From Pseudoalteromonas flavipulchra NCIMB 2033 = ATCC BAA-314 (GTDB lineage: Bacteria > Pseudomonadota > Gammaproteobacteria > Enterobacterales > Alteromonadaceae): a stretch of 64,000 nucleotides of DNA. Below are positions 8,141 through 16,933 of the stretch, in pieces. The stretch spans positions 186,001 to 250,000 of the forward strand of contig JWIH01000011.1 in assembly GCA_000814665.1 (NCBI GenBank), read 5' to 3'. The notes under the pieces were generated by a model, which worked only from the letters and a program-made list of their open reading frames with translations, was not told where the DNA came from and ran no database searches. Made by a program: the position numbers and the translations under genes. The first letter of the stretch is position 1. Every line of letters begins with the position of its first letter.

Positions 8141-10099
8141 TTAAGCCTCCACTTGGGATGATTTTTTCACGCGGCTGCGGTAGCGTTTATCCGCAAGCAC
8201 AATGAAGCCGGCAAAAGAGATAAGTAGCCCACCTAGCCACATCCAGCGTACGTATGGTTTGTGATAGATCCTAAGCGACCACGCGCCTGCAGAAAGCGGC
8301 TCGCCGAGTGCTAGATATAAATCACGGAAGAAACCATCATCAATAGCGGCTTCGGTCATAAACTGCATCCCTACATCATAACGGCGTTTTTCTGCATGCA
8401 GCTCGGTGACTTTTTTACCATTTTTGAATACCGTCACTACGCCAGCATGACCACCGTAGTTAGGGCCTCGAATTTCTTTTACGCCATCAAAGCGATATTC
8501 GTACTCGTTTAGCATCGCCGTTTCACCGGGTATCATGCTCACGGAGCGCTCAACTGAGTATGCTGAAGTTAACGTCACCGACGCGATAACAAAGGCAATA
8601 CCAACGTGCCCGAGTACCATTGCCCAATAGCTCAATCCTAGCTTTTTAAAGCCGATCGCAACACTTGGGTGAACAGTCACTTTATTAAATAAGTCAGCAG
8701 CGGTAGCCACACTTATCCACACAGCCAACGCTGTCGCAACAAACGTAAGTGGTGCCACCACTTCGTAGCTCGAGTACAACCACGTCGCCGTGAGTACCAA
8801 ACTCACCGCAATCAATACAGCCCACTTTTTAACTAGTGGCGGCATCTTATTTTGTTTCCAGCGCAGCATAGGTGCTAAACCTAGCAAAATCGCGAATGGC
8901 ACGATTAATATCGCAAACATTTGGTTAAAGAAAGGCACGCCAATAGAAATAGAGCCTAAGCCCAGCTCTTTGTGGATCATAGGCAATAACGTGCCTAACA
9001 ATACAATCAAGGTCGCAACCACTAAGAAGATATTGTTGATCCACAGCGCCACTTCACGCGAAATGAATTGATAGCGCCCCTCACTATATACTTGAGCTAC
9101 GCGCAGTGCGTAAAGCGCTAAGCTACCACCCACAACCACAGCCAAGAATGACAGGATATATAAACCACGGTCAGGATCGGTTGCAAACGCATGCACCGAT
9201 ACGATAATGCCTGAGCGAACGATAAAGGTACCAAGTAAACATAAACTAAACACGGTGATAGCAAGTAGTACGGTCCAAGACTTAAACACACCACGCTTTT
9301 CTGTTACTGCGAGTGAATGCAATAAAGCGGTTGCAACAAGCCAAGGCATCAGTGAAGCGTTTTCCACCGGATCCCAGAACCACCAACCGCCCCAGCCAAG
9401 CTCTGAGTACGCCCACCAACTACCAATTGTAATGCCAAGAGTAAGAAAGCCCCATGCGGCCATTGTCCAAGGACGTGACCATTTAGCCCAAGTATTATCA
9501 AGTTTACCGGTTAAAAGCGCAGCAATTGCAAAAGAGAATGACACAGATAAGCCAACATAACCCATATAAAGGAGTGGCGGGTGAATGATCATTCCAGGGT
9601 CTTGCAATAATGGATTTAAATCACGCCCTTCAACAGGGAAGTAAGGAAGCAAACGCTCAAACGGGCTCGACATCCACAGGGTATAGAGCATAAAGCCCAC
9701 ACCTAAAAAGCCAAGGACGCCTAACACACGCGCTCGCAAAACCCACGGTAGCGACTTTGACATCACTGCAACCAGCATGGTCCACATGGATTGCATTACC
9801 AACCACAGTAAAATTGCGCCTTCATGTCCACCCCACGTTGAGGTGATTTTATAATACCAAGGCAAAGTACTGCTCGAATGATGTGCCACATACGCAACCG
9901 TAAAGTCATCCATTAACGTGATGTAGATCAGTACCATAAATGAGAACACCACAAGAATACACTGACCAACGGCCAGTGAAGGAGCGGCTTTCATCAGCCT
10001 CAAATTACCCGTATAAGCCCCCCACAATGGGAAAATACACAGTAATAAGCTCAATGCCATCGCCAGAACTAAGGCGAAGTAACCTATTTCTGGGACCAT
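8141..10099 (-). CDS. ccmF: Haem lyase subunit CcmF
   Basis: 652-residue polytopic membrane protein, about 14-15 transmembrane segments, usual family length. The haem-handling WWD signature is seen as ELGWGGWWFWDPVEN, with conserved TWGGHEG near residue 90 and IIHPPLLYMGY. CcmF with CcmH and CcmI ligates haem delivered by CcmE to apocytochrome c in the periplasm. It is one base from ccmE and one from ccmG in the operon. Confidence 0.96.
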   Translation of the reverse strand: MVPEIGYFALVLAMALSLLLCIFPLWGAYTGNLRLMKAAPSLAVGQCILVVFSFMVLIYITLMDDFTVAYVAHHSSSTLPWYYKITSTWGGHEGAILLWLVMQSMWTMLVAVMSKSLPWVLRARVLGVLGFLGVGFMLYTLWMSSPFERLLPYFPVEGRDLNPLLQDPGMIIHPPLLYMGYVGLSVSFSFAIAALLTGKLDNTWAKWSRPWTMAAWGFLTLGITIGSWWAYSELGWGGWWFWDPVENASLMPWLVATALLHSLAVTEKRGVFKSWTVLLAITVFSLCLLGTFIVRSGIIVSVHAFATDPDRGLYILSFLAVVVGGSLALYALRVAQVYSEGRYQFISREVALWINNIFLVVATLIVLLGTLLPMIHKELGLGSISIGVPFFNQMFAILIVPFAILLGLAPMLRWKQNKMPPLVKKWAVLIAVSLVLTATWLYSSYEVVAPLTFVATALAVWISVATAADLFNKVTVHPSVAIGFKKLGLSYWAMVLGHVGIAFVIASVTLTSAYSVERSVSMIPGETAMLNEYEYRFDGVKEIRGPNYGGHAGVVTVFKNGKKVTELHAEKRRYDVGMQFMTEAAIDDGFFRDLYLALGEPLSAGAWSLRIYHKPYVRWMWLGGLLISFAGFIVLADKRYRSRVKKSSQVEA

Positions 10100-10100
10100 C

Positions 10101-10580
10101 TTAGTTCTCGCTGTTTAAATTATATTTTGGCTTTTCGTGCTTAATGCCTTTCACGGCTTCCGCCACTTCTGATGGCATATACTCTTCATCATGCTTGGCA
10201 AGTACTTCAAACGCTTCAACTACATTAGACTCAACTAATGTCCCTTGTGCTACGATACCTTGGCCTTCACGGAATAGATCAGGAAGAATGCCTTTATAAC
10301 GAATAGTAACCATAGGACCGGTGTCGATAAGTTTAAATGACACATCTAAGGACGTTTCATCACGCACCACTGAACCAGGCACAACCATACCGCCAATGCG
10401 CAATTTCTGACCAATTTGCGGTATTTCTTTTAACTCACCTTTACCTTCAACAAGCTCGCTCGGCGTGTAAAACAAATTAATATTTTCTTGTAGTGCGTAA
10501 AGCGTAAGCCCGACCGCTGCGCCAATACCAAAGATAACGGCAACAACGGTGAATAATCTCTTTTTGCGTCTAGGATTCAT
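10101..10580 (-). CDS. ccmE: Haem chaperone CcmE
   Basis: 159-residue periplasmic haem chaperone with an N-terminal anchor (about 9-29) and an OB-fold. The covalent haem-binding histidine is His130 in [11 protein letters not shown], with Tyr134 as candidate axial ligand, both at canonical positions. It accepts haem from CcmC and donates it to CcmF. It overlaps ccmD by 4 bp. Confidence 0.96.
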   Translation of the reverse strand: MNPRRKKRLFTVVAVIFGIGAAVGLTLYALQENINLFYTPSELVEGKGELKEIPQIGQKLRIGGMVVPGSVVRDETSLDVSFKLIDTGPMVTIRYKGILPDLFREGQGIVAQGTLVESNVVEAFEVLAKHDEEYMPSEVAEAVKGIKHEKPKYNLNSEN

Positions 10581-10780
10581 GCTTGCGACTCCTCTTTTGC
10601 TTTTTTAATGCGTGCTTCTCTTGCCATTTGCGCTTTAACTGCTTGCTTTAGCGCCTTACCATCCAAGATAGAGCCGACTAAAATACCTGCCAGTATTAAT
10701 GCACATGAGCCGAATGAGAGCCAAACATAAAAGCCATAGCCACCCATGGCTAAAAATTCACTGAAGGATTCAAACTGCAT
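10577..10780 (-). CDS. ccmD: Haem exporter subunit CcmD
   Basis: 67-residue small membrane protein with one transmembrane segment (about 15-38) and a basic, helical C-terminal tail ([18 protein letters not shown]). CcmD helps release holo-CcmE from the CcmABC complex. Identity rests on size, topology and its position between ccmC and ccmE. Confidence 0.9.
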   Translation of the reverse strand: MQFESFSEFLAMGGYGFYVWLSFGSCALILAGILVGSILDGKALKQAVKAQMAREARIKKAKEESQA

Positions 10781-10782
10781 GA

Positions 10783-11520
10783 TTAACCCCTATTCACTAA
10801 TTCGCGGACCCAAGGACGGTGTTGCTCGCTTCGCAAAATTTCATTTTTCAAACGAATTAGCGTAACCACGCCAAGCACACCAGCAAACGCCACTATGTTG
10901 ATCAACAAAGGCCACAACATGGAAGGATCGATCGCTGACGTATCAAATTTGGTGATAGTTGACCCCTGATGCAGCGTATTCCACCACTCTACCGAGAAAT
11001 GAATAATAGGCAGATTAACGACCCCGACAATGGCAAGAATACAGGCAGCTCTACCACCTGATTTTTTATCTTCAAAGGCGTGATATAGAGACAAAACACC
11101 AAAATACAAAAACAGTAGGATAAGCTCTGACGTCAATCTTGCATCCCAGACCCACCAAGCGCCCCACATAGGTTTACCCCAAGCAGCACCAGTGATTAAC
11201 GCAATCGCGGTCATTGCCGCACCAATAGGTGCAATGGCGATAACCGCCAGTTCAGCATTACGAATTTGCCATACTAAGGCAACAATAGCCGCAATAGCCA
11301 TAGACGAGTATGCGCCCATCGACCAGATAGCCGACGGCACATGAATAAAGATAATACGATAGCTGTCTTTTTGTTGGTAGTCGGCTGGCGCATAGGCTAA
11401 CCCCCAAACCCATCCAACAATTAAGCCCACTACCGCAATCACGGCAAAGTAAGGAAGCAAGGTGTTACACAGTTGGTAAGCACGCTCCGCTTTGGCATAA
11501 GGATGTAACCACTTCCACAT
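10783..11520 (-). CDS. ccmC: Haem exporter/handling protein CcmC
   Basis: 245-residue, six-transmembrane protein. It has the periplasmic WWD motif (MWGAWWVWDARLTS, about 126-139) and conserved flanking histidines, including the FIHVPSA loop and HFSVEWWNTLHQ. It loads haem onto CcmE. Gap of 2 bp to ccmD and 1 bp to ccmB. Confidence 0.95.
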   Translation of the reverse strand: MWKWLHPYAKAERAYQLCNTLLPYFAVIAVVGLIVGWVWGLAYAPADYQQKDSYRIIFIHVPSAIWSMGAYSSMAIAAIVALVWQIRNAELAVIAIAPIGAAMTAIALITGAAWGKPMWGAWWVWDARLTSELILLFLYFGVLSLYHAFEDKKSGGRAACILAIVGVVNLPIIHFSVEWWNTLHQGSTITKFDTSAIDPSMLWPLLINIVAFAGVLGVVTLIRLKNEILRSEQHRPWVRELVNRG

Positions 11521-11521
11521 T

Positions 11522-12208
11522 TTAACTTACACTCACTCTTAAAGCTGACGATATGGCAATTGGTGCGGCAACAATTGCGACGGCAAGCATCGCACCAAGG
11601 ATTGCAAGCTGACCACCATACGCTAAAGACATGCTACTGGTATCTATGGCGGACGTTGCAAAGATCAATACGGGGATATAAAGCGGAAGGACGAGTAAAC
11701 TCATTAAAATGCCACCCTTTTGCAATGCAACGGTGAGTCCTGCGCCAATAGCCCCAATAAAACTTAATAACGGTGTACCTATCAGTAAGGTCAATACAGT
11801 CGCATTGAGAGACTGCGATTCGAGATTCATTAACAGCGCGAATAAGGGCGCAAGCACCACCATTGGCAAACCACTGACTGTCCAATGCGCTGCTACTTTT
11901 GCTAATACTGATAGCGATAAAGGATAAGGTGAAGCAATCAATTGCTCTAATGAGCCGTCGTTGTAATCGTCCCTAAATAATTTATCTAGACCTAACATAG
12001 TCGATAAAAGCGCCGCTACCCAAATAATACCCGGAGCCATTCTGGTAAGCAGCGCAGGTTCGGGCCCAATCGCTAACGGAAATAAGGTGATCACGATTAA
12101 GAAAAACAACAAAGGATTGACTATCTCAGCTCGCTGTCTAAAGGCCAAGGTCACATCTTTGGCATAAACCGATTTAAAAGCTAACCAATAAGAATGTTGA
12201 GTCTGCAT
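11522..12208 (-). CDS. ccmB: Haem exporter permease CcmB
   Basis: 228-residue integral membrane protein with about six transmembrane segments. It has the family pattern KDVTLAFRQRAEIVNPLLFF at the N-terminus and LGLDKLFRDDYNDGSLEQL in the first cytoplasmic region. It is the permease of the CcmAB transporter that drives release of haem-loaded CcmE. Its start overlaps the last base of ccmA. Confidence 0.94.
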   Translation of the reverse strand: MQTQHSYWLAFKSVYAKDVTLAFRQRAEIVNPLLFFLIVITLFPLAIGPEPALLTRMAPGIIWVAALLSTMLGLDKLFRDDYNDGSLEQLIASPYPLSLSVLAKVAAHWTVSGLPMVVLAPLFALLMNLESQSLNATVLTLLIGTPLLSFIGAIGAGLTVALQKGGILMSLLVLPLYIPVLIFATSAIDTSSMSLAYGGQLAILGAMLAVAIVAAPIAISSALRVSVS

Positions 12209-12831
12209 TACAAACGGTACTCCAACGCCAAGGTTTGTAACTGTGCAAAATGTGCGGTGAGATCTTGGTGGGTCGTCAATAAAATGGCGCCCCCCTTGTC
12301 GAGATGAGACTGAAATTGGGTTTGCAACATGGCGACCCCTTTTTTATCCAGCGCAGTAAATGGTTCATCTAGCACCCAAAGCTTGGCTTGATTCAGCCAC
12401 AAACGTACTAATGCAACACGGCGCTGTTGGCCTGCCGACAATGTCCGCACAGGTACATCTTCAAGCCCTATTAAACCGAGCTTGGCAAGCAGTGTATAGA
12501 CTTCTTCTTCATCGGCCTGAGCGCCATGAACCATAAGCCAATGTTGGACATTTTCGTAGGCACTAAGTTGTTGATTGACACCTGTCTTATGACCAATAAA
12601 TAATAAATCGGCAGCGAATGAATCATAATCATCGCGGATATCAGTGCTGTTGTAGCGGATCTGCCCTTCGTCCGCTCTGGCGAACCCAGCAATGATCCTC
12701 AACAAAGAGGTTTTTCCGGCACCATTTGGGCCTTCAATTTGCATGATCTGCCCCGCATGGAGAGTGAAACTTAATGAGTCAAACAAGCATCTATCTTGTT
12801 TGGTACAAGTGACGGCGTCTATCTCTAGCAA
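12208..12831 (-). CDS. ccmA: Cytochrome c biogenesis ATPase CcmA
   Basis: 207-residue ABC ATPase, first gene of the operon. Walker A GPNGAGKTS (about 34-42), signature LSAGQQRR (131-138), Walker B LWVLDEP (151-157) and the switch His (TTHQD) are all present. The length is normal for CcmA. It is divergent from the FliK-like gene, so the ccm promoter should lie in the 103-bp gap 12832-12934, where I could not pin it down. Confidence 0.95.
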   Translation of the reverse strand: MLEIDAVTCTKQDRCLFDSLSFTLHAGQIMQIEGPNGAGKTSLLRIIAGFARADEGQIRYNSTDIRDDYDSFAADLLFIGHKTGVNQQLSAYENVQHWLMVHGAQADEEEVYTLLAKLGLIGLEDVPVRTLSAGQQRRVALVRLWLNQAKLWVLDEPFTALDKKGVAMLQTQFQSHLDKGGAILLTTHQDLTAHFAQLQTLALEYRL

Positions 12832-12934
12832 ACTTGGGCTTCTCTTTACCTAAAATTGGGCGTTAGTCTAACATAATGGTATGGTAATACGAATAATCCG
12901 ATGCGACCGATTAGCGAAAATTTGATTTAAAATA

Positions 12935-15385
12935 ATGAATAAGCTGCCAATTACAACAAATACGACGACAGCATCTGTGATAAGCACAGATAATAGCGAA
13001 GTATCGAGATTAGACTTAGCCAAAAACCAACCGTTTGCAGCAAAGAATATCCAAATTAGTAACGATAAACTAAAAATGGATGTGGCAATTGATGGCCGCT
13101 GGCAAACTATCCAACTTGCGCTTAAGCCTCCAACCCAGCCCAATCAGCTTCCAGAAGCACAGGTTAGTATTGATGAAACTGGCAAGGTGGTTACCTTTCA
13201 AACGCCCAAACTACAAGCACAAGTAACACTAACAAAACAGCTTTTTGATATTTTAACGACGCTAAAGACGCATACGCCAAGCCCAGTAATACAGTCTTCA
13301 GCAACCACGTTGCAAAACGCCACATTACACATCAAGGCGCTTGATTTAAAAATACCGCTTCCGCAAGCCGTGGCAGACTTGCTCGCAAGTGAAAGTAAAC
13401 TTATTGCGCATCTTAGTGCCCAACAAAGTAATGTTTCCTTGCAGGTCGTCAATCAATTTAAAGACTTGCTGTTTAGTACGGCTTTACCTAAGTCAATGAT
13501 TGCAAAACTTATCTCTAGTCAACTTAGCAGTGTTGAGGTGAAGCCGCAGCCAAGTGGAGTAACACTTAACATTCATGATCGTTCAGTAACCTTATCGCCA
13601 ATAAGCAGTAACTGGCCTGCAGCAACCACATGGCAAAAGGGCGAAGTAAAAACGGCTTTCAATGGAATTGATATCACAAAATCGACACAACAAGTAAAAG
13701 TAGAAACCATAAAGCCGCTTAGCGCTTTGCTGCAACACGTAAGCGCAGTCAATAAGGATGCACCTTCACCGCTTGAGTCACGCTTAGCATCAGTACATAC
13801 GCTGGCGTATGACAAACCGTTACTTGAAGTCAATCTGCAACAAATTAAGTCAACGGTAGTAAAAGCGTTGCAAGTACTGATCGGAAGACCTTTTGGGAAG
13901 CCACTTACAAATCAGGTTGTTCAGCCCGCGAACTCCCCTGTCAATAAAGGTAAAAATGATGTTTTGAGTCACTCGGTCGCAACTCTGCTTGAGCCAAGCG
14001 AGAAAGTAAGTGCTCACAATGAAAATAAACCAAGCACGCCACTGCAGCAACTCTCAAACCAAATAAAACTTAATCTTACAGAGCTGATGGCAAAGCAACC
14101 ATTACCATTGCAAAAAAGTCACACACCTTTGCAAAACGAAAAGTTAGCCAGCTCCATTGCTCGTTACTTACAACACCAGCTCGCAGAGACACCAAAATAT
14201 CAGTCGCCCCCGGTCGATTTTGAGGTAAAACAAAAAGCCCTGTCCTTATTATTGGACACCCTCACAGGTAAACTGTCGCTTAGCAACAAGCAAGTTGAAC
14301 AGCTAACACAAGCATTAGCGCGGCCGCTTTATCGTAAAACGAGTTCTGCGCCTGTAGATTCGGCTAAAACGTTCCAGTTGCCATCTACACATTCACAACG
14401 CACACAAGTAACCGCTACGCCTTCTCAAGTACCGCAGTCTACCAGCAATCAAATTAAAGGGGTGATTGAAGCCCTGCTTACTCTGCCCATGGCTAAATCC
14501 GAACAAAAAGAAAACACACCAAACATGTTACGCCAAGCTTCTGCAACTATCGAAAAACTCGTAAAAGCAGATACATTCAAACAAACGCCTGAATTACAGA
14601 AATTAGTCAACCAAGCATTTACGCGCTTGCTTGATGACCGTTCAGTGAGCGCGCTTACCGTTAAGAACCAGTTAGAAAGCCAACTGGGCATGGCAACCTT
14701 TGCTAACACGCCAACAAGTTTAGCTCAATCGAGCTTTACACAAATGTTGGACCGTTTAATTGTGTCGTTATTAGGTAGCCAGGTGGCAAACCAAGCTCAG
14801 AGCAATGAGCAAGCAACGCAAAAAATACAAGCCTTGCTGGATACGCTACTACCACAGCTGAAGCTGCTCTCCCCCAAGCAAATAGCAGACGCGCTTCAAC
14901 AACCACAAGCAAAAGAGCTGTTAAACGAATTGGGGCAATTGCACAACCAATTACAACCGCAAAAATCACCAACTACAGCGACCAACTCTGCGAAACAAGA
15001 CAGCGAAGCACAGTTGATTGTAAACCTGCTCTTCCCCACTAAAGTAGGACAAGAGCAACAGCAAACACAATTACAAATAGGTGAATATAAAAAGTCGCCC
15101 AAACCTGGTATGCCAGAGAAGTCTGTGTGGTTTATTCGTCTTTGTTTTGATTTTGCAGAAAAAGGTCAGATCCATGCCCAAGCCGAGCTGATGGATAAAG
15201 CCCTAGAATGTGCATTAGTAGCCACCTCCAATCAGGTCAAGCAGCTCGCAGAGCCACATTTAGCAACGCTCAGACATAAGTTAGCATCTCATGGGCTACA
15301 AGTCGCAGAGATAGGCCTTAGGGAAGAAGCCAGCTTTCAAGATAAGTTCTTTAATGAACACGCAATTATCAACATTAAGGTGTAA
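12935..15385 (+). CDS. FliK-like protein with flagellar hook-length control C-terminal domain
   Basis: 816 residues. The first about 680 are low-complexity, rich in Gln, Thr, Ser, Pro and Lys with few hydrophobic blocks, as in hook-length rulers. The last about 125 form a folded domain (SVWFIRLCFDFAEKGQIHAQAELM to the end) resembling the FliK C-terminal domain (PF02120). It is distinct from the fliK in the main fli operon (34085-36172), so the genome has two FliK-type genes. It is followed 5 bp later by the FlhB-like gene, matching FliK's known partner. ATG 12935 has no clear ribosome binding site. Function is inferred: a modifier of substrate switching, or a ruler. Confidence 0.75.
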   Translation: MNKLPITTNTTTASVISTDNSEVSRLDLAKNQPFAAKNIQISNDKLKMDVAIDGRWQTIQLALKPPTQPNQLPEAQVSIDETGKVVTFQTPKLQAQVTLTKQLFDILTTLKTHTPSPVIQSSATTLQNATLHIKALDLKIPLPQAVADLLASESKLIAHLSAQQSNVSLQVVNQFKDLLFSTALPKSMIAKLISSQLSSVEVKPQPSGVTLNIHDRSVTLSPISSNWPAATTWQKGEVKTAFNGIDITKSTQQVKVETIKPLSALLQHVSAVNKDAPSPLESRLASVHTLAYDKPLLEVNLQQIKSTVVKALQVLIGRPFGKPLTNQVVQPANSPVNKGKNDVLSHSVATLLEPSEKVSAHNENKPSTPLQQLSNQIKLNLTELMAKQPLPLQKSHTPLQNEKLASSIARYLQHQLAETPKYQSPPVDFEVKQKALSLLLDTLTGKLSLSNKQVEQLTQALARPLYRKTSSAPVDSAKTFQLPSTHSQRTQVTATPSQVPQSTSNQIKGVIEALLTLPMAKSEQKENTPNMLRQASATIEKLVKADTFKQTPELQKLVNQAFTRLLDDRSVSALTVKNQLESQLGMATFANTPTSLAQSSFTQMLDRLIVSLLGSQVANQAQSNEQATQKIQALLDTLLPQLKLLSPKQIADALQQPQAKELLNELGQLHNQLQPQKSPTTATNSAKQDSEAQLIVNLLFPTKVGQEQQQTQLQIGEYKKSPKPGMPEKSVWFIRLCFDFAEKGQIHAQAELMDKALECALVATSNQVKQLAEPHLATLRHKLASHGLQVAEIGLREEASFQDKFFNEHAIINIKV

Positions 15386-15390
15386 AAAAG

Positions 15391-15687
15391 ATGACACAAA
15401 AATCTGCTATTGGACTGTTATATGAAGCTGGAAGCGCACCTCAGGTCACCTTTAAAGGATATGGCGAGCTGGCAGAGGAAATTATTGCGCTGGCAAAAGA
15501 GAAAAACATCATGATCCATGAAGATGAATCATTAGCACAAACACTCAGTGCACTTGAGTTACACCAAGAGATCCCACGGGAGCTCTACTATGTGATTGCT
15601 GAACTCATCGCTTTTTCTTACATTATGCGTGGTAAGTTTCCACCTGGCTGGGAAGGTTTTCGTGGCAAGCTAGATATTAAGGCATAG
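15391..15687 (+). CDS. FlhB C-terminal-domain-like protein (FhlB/FlhB2 type)
   Basis: 98-residue cytoplasmic protein that matches only the cytoplasmic C-terminal domain of FlhB/YscU (IGLLYEAGSAPQVTFKGYGELAEEIIALAKEKNI). It lacks the membrane part and the self-cleaving NPTH motif. The end (YYVIAELIAFSYIMRGKFPPGW) aligns with FlhB's post-cleavage segment. Similar small paralogues occur in Bacillus (YlqH) and polar flagellates, next to a FliK-like gene, as here. It may replace or modulate the cleaved FlhB C-domain in the export switch (inference). AAGGTG about 8 bp upstream is a usable ribosome binding site. Confidence 0.85.
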   Translation: MTQKSAIGLLYEAGSAPQVTFKGYGELAEEIIALAKEKNIMIHEDESLAQTLSALELHQEIPRELYYVIAELIAFSYIMRGKFPPGWEGFRGKLDIKA

Positions 15688-15705
15688 CCAAAATTTTCTA
15701 CTTTC

Positions 15706-15972
15706 TAGGGCCTGTTGACCTTTGCTGTTTGATTTTTGTTCTCCTGAGTGTGTTTTGATCGCGACGCTCGACTTGCCGCCTAGTAATCTAGGCAAAAGTT
15801 GAGCAACAAAGAACAAAGCGCACTCAGGGGAACCCAAAGGGCAGCGCTTGATTGGAATTTCTTCTGTGTTATCGCCTAACTTACATAGAATAACTATGCT
15901 ACGCAGGCTCTGCCTTGTATAAATACCAATCAAACTGCTGCAAAAACAAACTTGAAAGGTCAACAGGCCCTA
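15706..15972. mobile_element. MITE-like element with 18-bp perfect terminal inverted repeats
   Basis: 267 bp bounded by TAGGGCCTGTTGACCTTT (15706-15723) and its exact reverse complement (15955-15972). The outermost TA on each side may be a TA target duplication, as in IS630/mariner-type MITEs, leaving 16-bp TIRs. The outer arms continue imperfectly through GTTTGATTTTTG and its counterpart. Inside are two further long hairpins. One pairs GTTCTCCTGAGTGTGTTTTG with CAAAGCGCACTCAGGGGAAC, all three mismatches being transitions; nested within it is GCTCGACTT / AAGTTGAGC. The second pairs TTGATTGGAATTT with AAATACCAATCAA. The whole folds as a Y. No transposase gene or protein-like ORF is present. 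It separates the convergent FlhB-like and DUF2802 genes and may terminate both. Confidence 0.8.
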
Positions 15973-15979
15973 TAGACAA

Positions 15980-16411
15980 TCATTTTGATTTGTTATGTAA
16001 AGACATGAGCAGCTCTGCCTCAGCTCTTGGCAACTCACACTCGCGCATCACCTCTTCAATATCAGCGCCAAGTTCCACCATTTTCACGGCGCGAGAATAC
16101 ATTTTTGCGTCGGGGTCATCATATTTCTGTGCTGCTTGCTGATTCGCAACATCATTTAATTCTTGCTCGGTTGCGACCACCCGCTTACCAATACTCATGA
16201 TACTGGCGCGTAACTCCGCAACTTCGCTGCGTAATATTGCTATTTGTTGCTCAGAGCCTTGCAGTGAGCTCGAAAGTTGCGCTGTTTGACCCTGCGCATC
16301 TTGTAATTTTTTACCCAGCACAAAAACAAACCTCAAGCATACTAACGCAAGTATGCTTGAGGTTATTGATATGACGAGTAAAACGGTTTGTGCGTTTACT
16401 ACTTCAGACAT
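15980..16411 (-). CDS. DUF2802 protein at end of chemotaxis operon
   Basis: 143 residues: an N-terminal membrane helix (about 9-31), a coiled-coil stretch (about 35-85, heptad-like SSSLQGSEQQIAILRSEVAE), then a small helical C-terminus (MYSRAVKMVELGADIEEVMRECELPRAEAELLMSLH) that looks like a helix-turn-helix-type fold. It matches DUF2802 (PF10975), regularly found after cheW in Vibrio and Shewanella polar che operons. Its molecular function is unknown to me. It starts directly after the cheW stop. The coding sequence for the membrane helix contains a perfect 15-bp inverted repeat (16329-16364). The MITE-like element begins 7 bp past its stop. Confidence 0.85.
   Translation of the reverse strand: MSEVVNAQTVLLVISITSSILALVCLRFVFVLGKKLQDAQGQTAQLSSSLQGSEQQIAILRSEVAELRASIMSIGKRVVATEQELNDVANQQAAQKYDDPDAKMYSRAVKMVELGADIEEVMRECELPRAEAELLMSLHNKSK
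16329..16364. repeat. Perfect 15-bp inverted repeat inside DUF2802 gene
   Basis: AACCTCAAGCATACT (16329-16343), a 6-nt spacer, then AGTATGCTTGAGGTT (16350-16364). The arms are exactly complementary, in coding sequence for the membrane helix (ITSSILALVCLRF). It would form a strong mRNA hairpin. Confidence 0.9.
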
Positions 16412-16909
16412 CTAGATATGACTCAGCTCATCCCATTCGTCATCACTTAATAGCTTATTAAGATCGACTAAGATCAATAGCTCGCCTTCTCGGTTTGATA
16501 CGCCTTGGATAAACTTAGCGCTCTCTTCAGTGCCGATGTTTGGCGCGCTGTCAATTTCCGAGCTACGTAAGTAAACCACCTCAGCAACGCTATCGACTAA
16601 TATACCAATAACTTGCTTCTCGGCTTCGATAATCACAATTCTTGAATTATCCGTTACTTCTGCACTTTGCAGGCCAAACCTAGCTCGCGTGTCTATAACC
16701 GTTACAACGTTACCACGCAGATTAATGATCCCGAGTACGTAGCTTGGCGCACCTGGGACTGGTGCAATTTCGGTATAACGCAATACTTCTTGCACTTGCA
16801 TTACATTGATACCGTAAGTTTCCTCTTCAAGCTTGTAAGTAACCCATTGCAATACTTCATCATTACTATCAGCATTTTTGTCTGCAGAAAGTAGTCTATC
16901 TTGGCTCAT
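16412..16909 (-). CDS. cheW: Chemotaxis coupling protein CheW
   Basis: 165-residue CheW with the usual two five-stranded subdomains. The recognisable core is TYGINVMQVQEVLRY, YVLGIINLRGNVVTVID and RIVIIEAEKQVIGILVDSVAEV. It couples receptors to CheA in the polar array. The N-terminal about 20 residues are extra and polar (SADKNADSNDE), common in polar-system CheW. It is 24 bp downstream of parP and abuts DUF2802. Confidence 0.95.
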   Translation of the reverse strand: MSQDRLLSADKNADSNDEVLQWVTYKLEEETYGINVMQVQEVLRYTEIAPVPGAPSYVLGIINLRGNVVTVIDTRARFGLQSAEVTDNSRIVIIEAEKQVIGILVDSVAEVVYLRSSEIDSAPNIGTEESAKFIQGVSNREGELLILVDLNKLLSDDEWDELSHI

Positions 16910-16933
16910 GGTTTCACTCCATCAATATACTAG

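Noticed and set aside
15391..15687. Truncated FlhB pseudogene
   Set aside because: The frame is intact, has a ribosome site, and similar stand-alone FlhB C-domain proteins are conserved next to FliK-like genes.
15670..15963. Minus-strand open frame of 97 codons over the MITE-like element
   Set aside because: It is rich in Ser, Leu and Cys, has no family resemblance, and lies within the inverted-repeat structure; it is a by-product of the repeat.
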